From NCBI RefSeq assembly GCF_020251205.1, contig NZ_JAIWYX010000001.1:558001-622000 (forward strand): a stretch of DNA of 64,000 bases, in the 5' to 3' direction. How positions within the stretch are numbered: position 1 is the stretch's first letter; each line of letters opens with the position of its first letter. Both the position numbers and the translations under genes were made by a program. Below are positions 49,974 to 58,497 of this stretch, one piece after another. The stretch is from Arthrobacter sp. M4. GTDB lineage: Bacteria > Actinomycetota > Actinomycetes > Actinomycetales > Micrococcaceae. The notes under the pieces were generated by a model. The model had not been told where the DNA came from and did no database searches. It saw only the letters and a list, made by a program, of their open reading frames with translations.

Positions 49974-51227
49974 TTAACTGGCCACGGAGTCACGGAGTGA
50001 AGACTGGGATGCTGGGGCGACGCGTTCCACATTCTGCAGATCGGTATTTAGGTGTCCGCCGGGATGCAGCGTGGTTGGGAGATCATTGAGCCGTTCGGGG
50101 GCGAGGGCATATTCGATAGCCAAGATGCTGGCCCCAACGACTCCGGCTTCCGGGCCGGTTTTCGATTGGGTGATATTCAGATGCTGGGTCGCCAACGGCG
50201 TTGAGCGTGCATAGACTGCTTCACGGATTCCGGCGATCAGATGTTCTCCGGATTGTGCAAGCGATCCGCCCACGACAATCAGCGCGGGATTGATGAAGCT
50301 CACGCACATGTTGAGCATTTCTCCGATGACGCGGCCAGCCTGCCGGACGGCTTGAATAGCATTCAAATCGCCGGAACGGACGAGTGAGACGATGTCGTTT
50401 GCGGTTGTTGCTTCGAGTCCGTTTTCGCGGAGCTGGGCCGCGATTGCCGGGGCGCCTGCGATGGCCTCCAGGCAGGCACTCTTGCCACAGCGACATTGAA
50501 TTCCTGCCGCGTTGGAAACGGCAATATGGCCGACGTCTCCAGCGACTCCTGCTGCGCCTCGCTGCAGTATGCCTCCACTAATGACACCGGAGCCGATGCC
50601 GGTGGCGACTTTAAGGAAGATCATGTTGTCCTCATTGGGCCAGCGTGTCGCCCGCTCGCCGAGGGCCATAATGTTGACATCGTTGTCAACCAATACGGGA
50701 ACATCAAAGGTCCGTTGAACATAAGCGGGAACATTGAATCCGTCCCATCCCGGCATGATCGGAGGGCTGGTCGGCTTTCCGGTGGAGTGTTCAACGGGAC
50801 CGGGCAACCCGATCCCGACAGCGATGATGTCCGTTGCCGGACGCTTCTCCGTTTTCAAATGACCCTGCAGTGTCATCGCTAGCCAGTCCAGAACAAATTC
50901 GGGTCCGCACGAAATCTCAAGTCGTTCAGTCGTTTGCAAGAGAATCCTCCCCGACAGGTCCGTAAGGGCCACGGTCGCGTGCGTGGCGCCGACGTCGGCG
51001 GCAGCGACTAGCCTTGCACCGGGGTTGAAGGCTAGTCGCGCCGAGGGACGGCCTCCGGTGGAAGCCGCATCCGACACCGGCACCACTAGGTCGAGTTCCA
51101 GGAGGGCCTCGAGGCGGGAACTGATGGCTGCTCGCCCCAGGCCCGTTATCCCGGCCAGGTCGGCCCTGGTTCGCGGGCGTCCGTCCCGCAAGATGCGCAA
51201 AAGTTCGCCGGCGCCGCCGTTGTGCAT
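49974..51227 (-). CDS. ROK-family transcriptional regulator
   Basis: A 417-residue ROK repressor. The N-terminal winged helix is RTRADLAGITGLGRAAISSR. The kinase-like domain has ADVGATHATVAL, GIGLPGPVEHSTGKP, VLVDNDVNIMALGE and a zinc-binding CRCGKSACLEA. The N-terminal HTH makes it a regulator of the NagC/XylR type rather than a kinase. It is divergent from the Gfo/ABC/isomerase cluster at 51.5-57.9 kb and most likely its repressor, with a sugar as effector. Confidence 0.93.
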   Translation of the reverse strand: MHNGGAGELLRILRDGRPRTRADLAGITGLGRAAISSRLEALLELDLVVPVSDAASTGGRPSARLAFNPGARLVAAADVGATHATVALTDLSGRILLQTTERLEISCGPEFVLDWLAMTLQGHLKTEKRPATDIIAVGIGLPGPVEHSTGKPTSPPIMPGWDGFNVPAYVQRTFDVPVLVDNDVNIMALGERATRWPNEDNMIFLKVATGIGSGVISGGILQRGAAGVAGDVGHIAVSNAAGIQCRCGKSACLEAIAGAPAIAAQLRENGLEATTANDIVSLVRSGDLNAIQAVRQAGRVIGEMLNMCVSFINPALIVVGGSLAQSGEHLIAGIREAVYARSTPLATQHLNITQSKTGPEAGVVGASILAIEYALAPERLNDLPTTLHPGGHLNTDLQNVERVAPASQSSLRDSVAS

Positions 51228-51266
51228 GTCTCTCCGTTTCGGGACTCAAAAGAGGAGTGGGGAGCG

Positions 51267-51296
51267 TCAGGTCTTGACACATCAGGTCTTGACACA
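51267..51296. repeat. Tandem duplication of 15 bp
   Basis: TCAGGTCTTGACACA occurs twice head-to-tail (51267-51281, 51282-51296). Each unit holds a TTGACA hexamer, so the duplication creates two candidate -35 boxes in the ROK/Gfo divergent region. No clear -10 box follows either. Confidence 0.75.
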
Positions 51297-51492
51297 CCAC
51301 GCGTCACAGGACTCCGAGGGGACCTCATCTCCACTCAGTGTCAAGGTGCCCACTCGCCCCCGTCCACTCGTCGAGGCCCGAAGCATCACAAAGTGCAGCT
51401 TCGGTGCGTAAACCGTCCCTAAGAGCGTCAAAAGGTGCAGACTTTTGCTGGTTGACTGACGAAAGTTACGTGCTGCATGTCACTGTTTCGGC

Positions 51493-52626
51493 ATGGAAAA
51501 CGACAGAACCACGACAGCCCCCTCCCGGTTACGGGCCGGGTTTGTCGGCGCCGGGTTCATGGCGGAGGTGCATAGCCGAGCCGCCCGTGCCGCAGGGGCG
51601 GAAATCGCCGGCATAGCGTCCTCGAGCCCTGCCAGTGCCGCCCGCGCCAAAGATCGCCTCGGCGTCGAACAGGCTTACGCCTCAGCCCACGACCTCGTCC
51701 ATGACGACATGATCGATGTCATCCACATCTGCACCCCGAACGCCACCCACCACGCATTGGCAGAGGCCGCGCTGAAAGCAGGCAAGCACGTTGTCTGTGA
51801 GAAGCCCCTGGCTACCAACGTGCAGGATGCCACTGCCCTCGTGGAGCTAGCCGCTAGGACCGGAACGGTTGCAACCGTTCCCTTCGTCTACCGGTTCCAC
51901 CCGATGATCCGGGAAGCCCGGGAACGCATTGCATCCGGCCAAACGGGACGCATCTCCACCATTCAGGGATCCTATCTTCAGGACTGGCTGCTGTACCGGG
52001 ACGACGATAACTGGCGGGTCGACGCCGGTATCGGTGGCCCTTCGCGGGCGTTCGCCGACATCGGGTCCCACCTGTGCGACCTCCTAGAGTTCGTGAGCGG
52101 GGAACAGATAGCACAGGTCGGGGCCCTGAGCCGCACTCTCTTCTCCGGCCGGGCAAACCACAAGGACGTCCAGACCGAAGACCTAGTTGCGGCTGTATTC
52201 GTGACTGAGGCCGGCACCGTGGGAAACCTCCTGGTCAGCCAAGTCGCGCCTGGGCGAAAGAACCGCCTGATGTTCGAGATTTCTGGTTCAGAGAACACCC
52301 TCCAATTCGACCAGGAAGCCCCGGAGACGTTGTGGCTTGGCAAAAGGTCCGGTTCCCAGCTGCTTGTCCGCGACCCGGACGCGCTTAGCCCCGAAGCGGC
52401 ACGGCTCAGTGTCCTACCGGCTGGGCATCCGCAGGGTTATCAGGACGCATTCAACGCTTTTGTCGCCGATACCTACGCCGCAATCGACGGACACATCCGC
52501 GATGGCCTCCCCACCTTTCGGGACGGCCTCAGATCCGCCGTCCTCACCGAAAGCATCATCGAATCCAGCAGGGGCGGCGAGTGGGTCGACGTCCCAGACG
52601 CGAAAAAACTAGAAGGAGTGAAGTAA
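51493..52626 (+). CDS. Gfo/Idh/MocA-family oxidoreductase
   Basis: A 377-residue NAD(P)-binding oxidoreductase. AGFVGAGFMAEVHSRAARAA is the Rossmann motif; ICTPNATHHALAEAALKAGK and VVCEKPLATN carry the EKP lysine. GGPSRAFADIGSHLCDLLEF provides the active-site His. It is the first gene of the ROK-controlled cluster and probably oxidises the imported sugar or polyol. The next gene follows closely (TAATG). Confidence 0.9.
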   Translation: MENDRTTTAPSRLRAGFVGAGFMAEVHSRAARAAGAEIAGIASSSPASAARAKDRLGVEQAYASAHDLVHDDMIDVIHICTPNATHHALAEAALKAGKHVVCEKPLATNVQDATALVELAARTGTVATVPFVYRFHPMIREARERIASGQTGRISTIQGSYLQDWLLYRDDDNWRVDAGIGGPSRAFADIGSHLCDLLEFVSGEQIAQVGALSRTLFSGRANHKDVQTEDLVAAVFVTEAGTVGNLLVSQVAPGRKNRLMFEISGSENTLQFDQEAPETLWLGKRSGSQLLVRDPDALSPEAARLSVLPAGHPQGYQDAFNAFVADTYAAIDGHIRDGLPTFRDGLRSAVLTESIIESSRGGEWVDVPDAKKLEGVK

Positions 52627-52688
52627 TGAAAATTTATCCAAATATGCCTCGGCGCATGGGGCGCCCGTGGCTTAAGGAAGGCAGTAGG

Positions 52689-54116
52689 ATGATCCGATCT
52701 CTCGATCGCGGCAAACGGTCACGCATCGTAGCGGGCTTGGGTGCCGCGCTCACCGTAACGCTGTTGGCGACCGCATGCACCGGCGGGTCATCAGCACCGA
52801 ACACGGCGGCGGCAAAACCGGCAGAGCTGCGGATGCTCTACACTACCGATGAAGCCAACAGCGCCGCCGTCGCGTCGCTGGTGCCGCAGTTCAAGGAAAA
52901 GTTCGGCATCGATCTGAAGATCGACAACCAGCCGTACGACGCGTTGCAGCAGAAGGTCTTCTCAGAGTTCGCTTCCAACAGCAGCTACTACGACATCGTC
53001 GTCGTCGACACTCCGTGGGCGCCGGCCCTTGTGCAGAACCTCGAGCCCCTGAGCCAGTATCTCGAGAACGGGGCCCTGAACCCCGACGGCCCGCAGTCCA
53101 ACGTGGGCGACTTCATCCCCAAAGTGTTCTACGACACGGCCGTCTACAACGCTGATTCCCCGATTAAGCGCTACCCGGATCCCACGGCGAAGCCCGACGC
53201 TTCCGCGATAAAGAATGCAGGATTCGACGTGTACGGGATGCCGATCCAGTCGAACGTAGCTGTCATGGCCTACCGCAGCGACCTGTTCAACGACCCGGCC
53301 CAGAAGGCGAATTTCAAGGCCAAGTACGGCAAGGACCTCACGGTCCCGAAGACCTGGGACGACTATGCCCAAGTGGCGGAGTTCTTTACCCAGCCGGACA
53401 AGAAGCTCTACGGCACCACGGTCATGGCGGGTGTCGGCGACTGGGCCACCGATGACTTCAAGACCCTGCTCGCATCCCAGGGCGGGGACGGCACCCTGGC
53501 GGACCAGAACGGCAAGCCAACGTTCGACACGCCCGAAGGAGTCCAGGCGCTGGATTACTATGCCAAGCTGGCGCAAAGCGGACATGTCCCCCCGGGCAGC
53601 ACGTCAGCGGACTGGGGTACAACTGCCGAATCGTTCGGCAGCGGGCTGACCGCCATGACGATCAACTACCACGACCTGAAGCTCGGTGACAACGTCAAGG
53701 GCGGCACCATCGGCTATGCCCCGGTGCCCACAGCGAAGGCCGCTGGGCCCCACTTCGGGACCTGGATGCTGAGCGTCAATAAGAATTCCAAGAACAAGGA
53801 GTGGGCCTACCAGGGGATCAGCTGGCTGACCGCCGCCGAGCAGCAAACGACGATGACCGCCAAGTCCCTACACCCCAGCCGGAACTCCGTCTTCACCGGC
53901 ATCAAGAGCGATAACCCCCTCGCACCCTTCTACGACACCCTCGGCAAATCCCTCGCGGAGGGCGTTGGCCGTGCACGGTTGACCAACTACACCGAAGTCA
54001 GCCACGAGGTGGCAGTCGCAGTGAACAACGCAGCGACCGGCGCTTCCTCGCCATCGGATGCACTCAAGTCCGCTTCAGGGAAGGTCTCGGCCCTCCTCAA
54101 GTCGGCTGGCTATTAA
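52689..54116 (+). CDS. Sugar ABC transporter substrate-binding lipoprotein
   Basis: A family 1 solute-binding protein of about 475 residues. A signal peptide (IVAGLGAALTVTLLATAC) with a lipobox Cys ends near residue 30 from ATG 52689. LRMLYTTDEANSAAVASLVP and YYDIVVVDTPWAPALVQNL continue the fold. ATG 52626 directly after the previous gene is also possible but would give an over-long n-region; TAGG and AAGGAAGG precede 52689. It supplies the two following permeases. Confidence 0.9.
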   Translation: MIRSLDRGKRSRIVAGLGAALTVTLLATACTGGSSAPNTAAAKPAELRMLYTTDEANSAAVASLVPQFKEKFGIDLKIDNQPYDALQQKVFSEFASNSSYYDIVVVDTPWAPALVQNLEPLSQYLENGALNPDGPQSNVGDFIPKVFYDTAVYNADSPIKRYPDPTAKPDASAIKNAGFDVYGMPIQSNVAVMAYRSDLFNDPAQKANFKAKYGKDLTVPKTWDDYAQVAEFFTQPDKKLYGTTVMAGVGDWATDDFKTLLASQGGDGTLADQNGKPTFDTPEGVQALDYYAKLAQSGHVPPGSTSADWGTTAESFGSGLTAMTINYHDLKLGDNVKGGTIGYAPVPTAKAAGPHFGTWMLSVNKNSKNKEWAYQGISWLTAAEQQTTMTAKSLHPSRNSVFTGIKSDNPLAPFYDTLGKSLAEGVGRARLTNYTEVSHEVAVAVNNAATGASSPSDALKSASGKVSALLKSAGY

Positions 54117-54155
54117 CCCATCGGACCGTTCAAGGTCGCCCAAGGAGTATCGATT

Positions 54156-55136
54156 ATGAAAGCAACCGCCGCACCATTGGATGCGACTTTGACGGTTGAC
54201 GCTTCCCGCCGTGCGGACGGCCTTACCACGGCCGTTCCGCGCGGCAGGAAGCCGCTGACCTGGAAAAAACGTTCGACCCCGTGGGCCTACATGGCCCCGG
54301 CCATGTTTGTCCTGCTACTGATGACGGTGGCCCCGGCCCTATTTATTTTCTATTCGGCATTCCGCAACGACAAGATCCTCGGGGGCGTGGGCAAATTCGT
54401 CGGACTGGACAACTTCATCACGGCCGTCACCAACGCCTCGGTCCAGCACGCATTCCTTATCACTTTCGGCTTCGTTGCGGTCGCCGTGATCCTGGAGATG
54501 ATCCTGGGCTTCGCCCTTGCTCTCCCGCTCGCGGCCCAAACCCGCGCCAACAAAGTCGGGGCTGCGCTCATGCTGCTGCCTTTCGCCGTCACCCCCGCGG
54601 TTGCGGCCATGGTATTCAAGCAACTGCTGAATCCCAACTACGGGTGGGTAGGCTACTACCTCGGCGTCTTCGGATTTCCCAAAGGCATTGACCTGCTCGG
54701 TGATCCGACATCGGCATGGATCGTCCTGGTCATTCTGGACATGTGGCAGTGGACACCGTTCATCGCCCTGATCCTGATGGCCGGGCTTCAGTCCCTGCCG
54801 GGGGAACCCCGGGAAGCAGCGATGGTCGACGGAGCCACCCCATGGCAGATGTTCCGGCACATCACGTTCCCGGCAATGGTGCCGTTCATTGCCATCGCGG
54901 CCGTGCTGCGGACGATCCAGGCTTTCAAGACCTTCGATTCCTTCAAGATCCTCACCGGCGGCGGTCCCGGTGAATCGACCGAAATAGTCAATCTGGGCGT
55001 ATTCCGCGTCGGCCTTCAAAGCTTCAACGTCGGTCTCGCCTGCGCCCTGGGCGTGGTCTTCCTGATCATCCTCTCGCTCCTTATCCCCTTCATGCTGCGC
55101 ATCATCGGCCGCCGAGCAGACCCCGAGGAAATGTAA
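54156..55136 (+). CDS. CUT1 ABC transporter permease (MalF/UgpA-like)
   Basis: A 326-residue six-helix permease. PWAYMAPAMFVLLLMTVAPA is helix 1, the EAA loop reads EAAMVDGATPWQMFRHITFP, and ILTGGGPGESTEIVNLGVFR follows. It starts behind AAGGAG, 40 bp after the binding-protein gene. Its stop shares a base with the next start (TAATG). Confidence 0.92.
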   Translation: MKATAAPLDATLTVDASRRADGLTTAVPRGRKPLTWKKRSTPWAYMAPAMFVLLLMTVAPALFIFYSAFRNDKILGGVGKFVGLDNFITAVTNASVQHAFLITFGFVAVAVILEMILGFALALPLAAQTRANKVGAALMLLPFAVTPAVAAMVFKQLLNPNYGWVGYYLGVFGFPKGIDLLGDPTSAWIVLVILDMWQWTPFIALILMAGLQSLPGEPREAAMVDGATPWQMFRHITFPAMVPFIAIAAVLRTIQAFKTFDSFKILTGGGPGESTEIVNLGVFRVGLQSFNVGLACALGVVFLIILSLLIPFMLRIIGRRADPEEM

Positions 55137-55996
55137 TGACAACGACATCATCAACCAGCCGCCGCGGTACCATGGCACGCGTCATCATCGGACGCACGTT
55201 CCTGTGGGCATGGCTCCTGATCGGCCTGGTGCCGCTGCTGTTCATGGTCATCACCTCCATCAAGCCAGCCGGGATCGCCAACCAGATTCCCCCGGCCTGG
55301 ATTTTCCAGCCCACCCTGGATAACTACGACTCTGTGCTCTCAGCCGGCGGCGGCAAATCCGAAAGCTTCGGTCAGCTGCTCACCAACAGCGCAATCGTCA
55401 GTCTCGGTGCCACCGCGCTGGCCATCATCGTGGGGGTCCCGGCCGCCTACGCCCTGACCATGAGGGATTTCCGGGCCCGCAAGGGACTCTCATCCTGGAT
55501 CCTGTCGACCTACATGTTCCCACCCATCGTCGCCGTCATCCCGGTCTTCGTCTTCGCCGGCAAGCTCGGGCTCATGGACACCTACCCGGCCCTGATCATC
55601 CCGTACGCTGCCTTCAACCTGCCCATCGTCGTCTGGATCCTTCGCAGCTCGATCCTGCAGCTGCCCTATGAGATCCAGGAAGCAGCCATGGTCGACGGGG
55701 CCTCAACATGGGAGGTCCTCCGCCGGATCATCTGGCCCCTCCTCGTGCCGTCCGTCGCCACGGCCGCCGTACTCACCATCGTCCTGTCCTGGAACGAATT
55801 CCTGTTCGCCCTGTCCCTGACCCGCAGCGGAGCCAAGACCGCTCCGGTGGGCCTGCAGCAGTTCACCGGCATGTACGGCACAGACTGGGGCAACATCACC
55901 GCCGCAGCGACCCTGATCGTCGCGCCCATCCTGGTCCTCATGGTCGTGCTGCGGCGCCAGATGGTCGCCGGCCTCACCTTCGGTGCAGTCAAGTAA
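55136..55996 (+). CDS. CUT1 ABC transporter permease (MalG/UgpE-like)
   Basis: A 286-residue permease. LLIGLVPLLFMVITSIKPAG is helix 1, the EAA loop reads EAAMVDGASTWEVLRRIIWP, and the protein ends MVAGLTFGAVK. Coupled to the preceding gene (TAATG), it completes the importer. As in the other two ABC systems of the window, no ATPase gene is present. Confidence 0.92.
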   Translation: MTTTSSTSRRGTMARVIIGRTFLWAWLLIGLVPLLFMVITSIKPAGIANQIPPAWIFQPTLDNYDSVLSAGGGKSESFGQLLTNSAIVSLGATALAIIVGVPAAYALTMRDFRARKGLSSWILSTYMFPPIVAVIPVFVFAGKLGLMDTYPALIIPYAAFNLPIVVWILRSSILQLPYEIQEAAMVDGASTWEVLRRIIWPLLVPSVATAAVLTIVLSWNEFLFALSLTRSGAKTAPVGLQQFTGMYGTDWGNITAAATLIVAPILVLMVVLRRQMVAGLTFGAVK

Positions 55997-56017
55997 ATGA
56001 GTATTGGAGAAGAAAAG

Positions 56018-57046
56018 ATGAAAGCAGTCATCCTCCCCGGTGACAAAAGAGTCACCGTCGTGGAATGCGAGATCCCGGAGCCTGGACCGCATGAGGTGCT
56101 GGTGCGGACCCGTGCCTCCGCGATCTGCCGCAGCGACATGAGCATCTACTACGGCACCCCGATCGTCGGCGGCGAAGGCGCCGGCCACGGTTCGGTAATA
56201 CCCGGGCACGAGGCAGCCGGCGAAGTCGTCAAGGTCGGAAACGCCGTGACCCACGTTAAAGTAGGCGACCGCGTCGCCGGCTACCTCGCCCTGGGCTGCG
56301 GCTTCTGCGAGTACTGCCTCAGCGGCTACATGATGCTGTGCAACCAGTGGAAATGCTTCGGTTTCGACGTCCATGGCGGTGACGCCGACTACTTCGTGCT
56401 GCCCGAGCGCAACTGTCTTCAGCTCCCTGACGAACTCAGCTTTCGCGCCGGCGCGGTGATGACCGACATGGTCGGCAGCCAGTACCACGTGCAGAAGCAG
56501 CTCGGCGTGGTTGGCGGAAAAACGGTCGCCGTTTTCGGTATGGGACCAATGGGATCAGCCGCGGTACTCATCGGCAAGGCCTTCGGCGCGCGCGTCATCG
56601 CCGTCGACGTCATCGACCACCGGCTCGAACAGGGCAGCTCGCTCGGCGCGGACGCCGTCATCAACAGCGCGACAGCCGATGCCGTCCAGCAGATCAGGAA
56701 CCTCACCCAAGGCCGCGGAGCGGACGTCTGCATCGATTGTTCCGGCAACCCCGCCGCGCAGAACTCGGCCCTGGACGCCGCCGCCAAGCTAGGCGCCGTC
56801 GCGTTCGTCGGTGAGTCGCGGGCCACGCAGATCAATCCCAGCGACCAGATGCTCAGAAAATTGCTCACCGTCGTCGGCGGCTGGTACTTCCCCATCAGCG
56901 ACTGGGAAGAAATCGTGCGCCTGGTCATCGACCAGAAAATCCCGGTCGAAAAGCTCATCAGCCACGACTTTTCCATTGATCAGGCCGAGGAAGCCTTCCG
57001 GGCCTTCGACCAACGCGAAACCGAAAAAGCCGTCTTCGTCTGGTAA
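56018..57046 (+). CDS. Zinc-dependent alcohol/polyol dehydrogenase (MDR family)
   Basis: A 342-residue medium-chain dehydrogenase. The catalytic zinc Cys lies in ASAICRSDMS and the His in IPGHEAAGEV. The structural zinc cysteines are in CGFCEYCLSGYMMLC, and NAD binds at TVAVFGMGPMGSAAVLIG. It likely oxidises a secondary hydroxyl of a sugar or polyol taken up by the neighbouring importer. I chose ATG 56018, eight bases after GGAG; ATG 55997 lies directly at the previous stop. Confidence 0.9.
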   Translation: MKAVILPGDKRVTVVECEIPEPGPHEVLVRTRASAICRSDMSIYYGTPIVGGEGAGHGSVIPGHEAAGEVVKVGNAVTHVKVGDRVAGYLALGCGFCEYCLSGYMMLCNQWKCFGFDVHGGDADYFVLPERNCLQLPDELSFRAGAVMTDMVGSQYHVQKQLGVVGGKTVAVFGMGPMGSAAVLIGKAFGARVIAVDVIDHRLEQGSSLGADAVINSATADAVQQIRNLTQGRGADVCIDCSGNPAAQNSALDAAAKLGAVAFVGESRATQINPSDQMLRKLLTVVGGWYFPISDWEEIVRLVIDQKIPVEKLISHDFSIDQAEEAFRAFDQRETEKAVFVW

Positions 57047-57076
57047 ACCCCGTAAACCCTCCCAAGGAGAGAACCC

Positions 57077-57937
57077 ATGTTCAGATATGCCGCCGAACTC
57101 GTCCCATACCACGACCACGGCTTCGAAGACTCGATCCGCGACCTCGCCGACATCGGCTTCAAGGAAGTCAACCTCTGGTCCTCCGCAGCACCGCTGGCCC
57201 ACCACGTCAACCCGGGAGATGACCCCGGCAAAATCCTAGAAGTGCTGGACAAGTACGGGGTCAAACCCTGCGGCCTCACCGTCTACGGAAAGACCCAGGA
57301 CGAAATCCTTGAACGCGTCGATTTCGCGGCAGACCTCGGAATCGAGACCCTCATCTTCGACTGCGAAGCCAACTACCCCGACTTCGTCTCCACGTTCCTG
57401 CCACCCATCGTCGAAGCTGGAGCGCGCCGCGGAGTTCGGATCGCAGTCGAAAACCATCTCACCGTCCCGTTCTCCGCCGATTTCGAATCCGGTGCCAACG
57501 AAGACCACCGCTGGGACGAAGGCGTTGACACCCTCGCGCAGATGAAACGGCTCATCCGCGACATCGACGACCCGTACCTTGGCGTCTGCATCGCTCCCCC
57601 GCACCTGTGGGTGATGCAGGACACCATCAGCGAAGCGATCACGTTCCTCGCGGAACGCAAGCGGCTCTTCTACTACTACATCTGGGACATCGACCGCGCC
57701 TACCGCCACGGCATAGACGGCCTGAACTTCGGTCCCGCCGACCTGCAACTCCCCCGCGCCGACGGAACACTTGACCATTCCGTAATGCTGGGAACGCTGC
57801 GCCGTGTCGGGTATGAAGGCGTCGCCAGCCTCAAGTGCCATGGCACGCAGGGATGGAGTTTCGAAAGAATCGGTGAATACCTTCGCGCGTCCGACGCCTA
57901 TGTCAGGGACTGCATGAAAAAGGCCCAATCCCTTTGA
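57077..57937 (+). CDS. Sugar phosphate isomerase/epimerase (xylose isomerase-like TIM barrel)
   Basis: A 286-residue AP-endonuclease-2/xylose-isomerase-like barrel. Strand ends carry acidic and His metal-ligand candidates: [34 protein letters not shown] and [13 protein letters not shown]. Such proteins isomerise or epimerise keto-sugars or inositol derivatives. With the Gfo/Idh/MocA protein and the zinc dehydrogenase it makes a short oxidation-epimerisation route for the sugar imported by this cluster. It is the last gene before a strong hairpin. Confidence 0.87.
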   Translation: MFRYAAELVPYHDHGFEDSIRDLADIGFKEVNLWSSAAPLAHHVNPGDDPGKILEVLDKYGVKPCGLTVYGKTQDEILERVDFAADLGIETLIFDCEANYPDFVSTFLPPIVEAGARRGVRIAVENHLTVPFSADFESGANEDHRWDEGVDTLAQMKRLIRDIDDPYLGVCIAPPHLWVMQDTISEAITFLAERKRLFYYYIWDIDRAYRHGIDGLNFGPADLQLPRADGTLDHSVMLGTLRRVGYEGVASLKCHGTQGWSFERIGEYLRASDAYVRDCMKKAQSL

Positions 57938-58050
57938 GCACCCCGGGCCCGGCGCACGGTCTGGGGTCTGCAGCGGCAATCGCCGGTATCTTCCCGGCAG
58001 TACCCGACTTGTAGTCCCCAGACCTCAAGAAGGGAATTCCGAAAAAGAGG

Positions 58051-58094
58051 AACGGCCCGGCCAGGCGACACCCAAACCCTTGGGCCGGGCCGTT
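58051..58094. terminator. Bidirectional terminator hairpin
   Basis: AACGGCCCGGCC and GGCCGGGCCGTT are perfect 12-bp arms with a 20-nt loop, between the isomerase gene and the convergent aldehyde dehydrogenase remnant. Confidence 0.8.
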
Positions 58095-58105
58095 GGACTG
58101 TGGCG

Positions 58106-58443
58106 TTAGCCGTTGATGACCTGGGGGAACGCCGAGGGCTTTGAGGCCTTCGACGCCGAACTCGAGGCCGTAACCGGATTGCTTGACTCCGCCGAACGGG
58201 ACGCGGGGGTCGACGGCTTCGTGCTTTTGTATCCAGACAGTTCCTGCCTGGATACGGGCGGCGACTTCGCGTGGGCGGTCAGGTCGAAGGACCAGACCGA
58301 GGCGCCCGGTCCGACGTCGAGGGCGTTTGCCTTGGTGACGGCCTCGTCAATGGTGCTGTGGCGGATGATCGGCAGGGCGGGCCGAACATGTCCGCCACCA
58401 AGGTGGTGACGGCGTCCTGGGTCAGGATTGGTGGGGTGTTCAT
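58106..58443 (-). pseudogene. Aldehyde dehydrogenase remnant (C-terminal fragment, frameshifted)
   Basis: Only the last 110 or so residues of an ALDH (normally about 470) are recognisable, split over frames. They are [20 protein letters not shown], then in another frame [20 protein letters not shown] and [20 protein letters not shown], and finally PQVING in the first frame. At least three indels are needed to join them. An intact-looking start (ATG at 58443 behind AAGGCAC) precedes an unrelated short N-terminus. It lies downstream of the amine oxidase and permease, where an ALDH would finish the oxidation of the amine. Confidence 0.85.
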
Positions 58444-58497
58444 GGGTGTGCCTTATCTCAGGTAAAGAAAAAAATGGTGTGAGTCTGGCCGGTGTTT

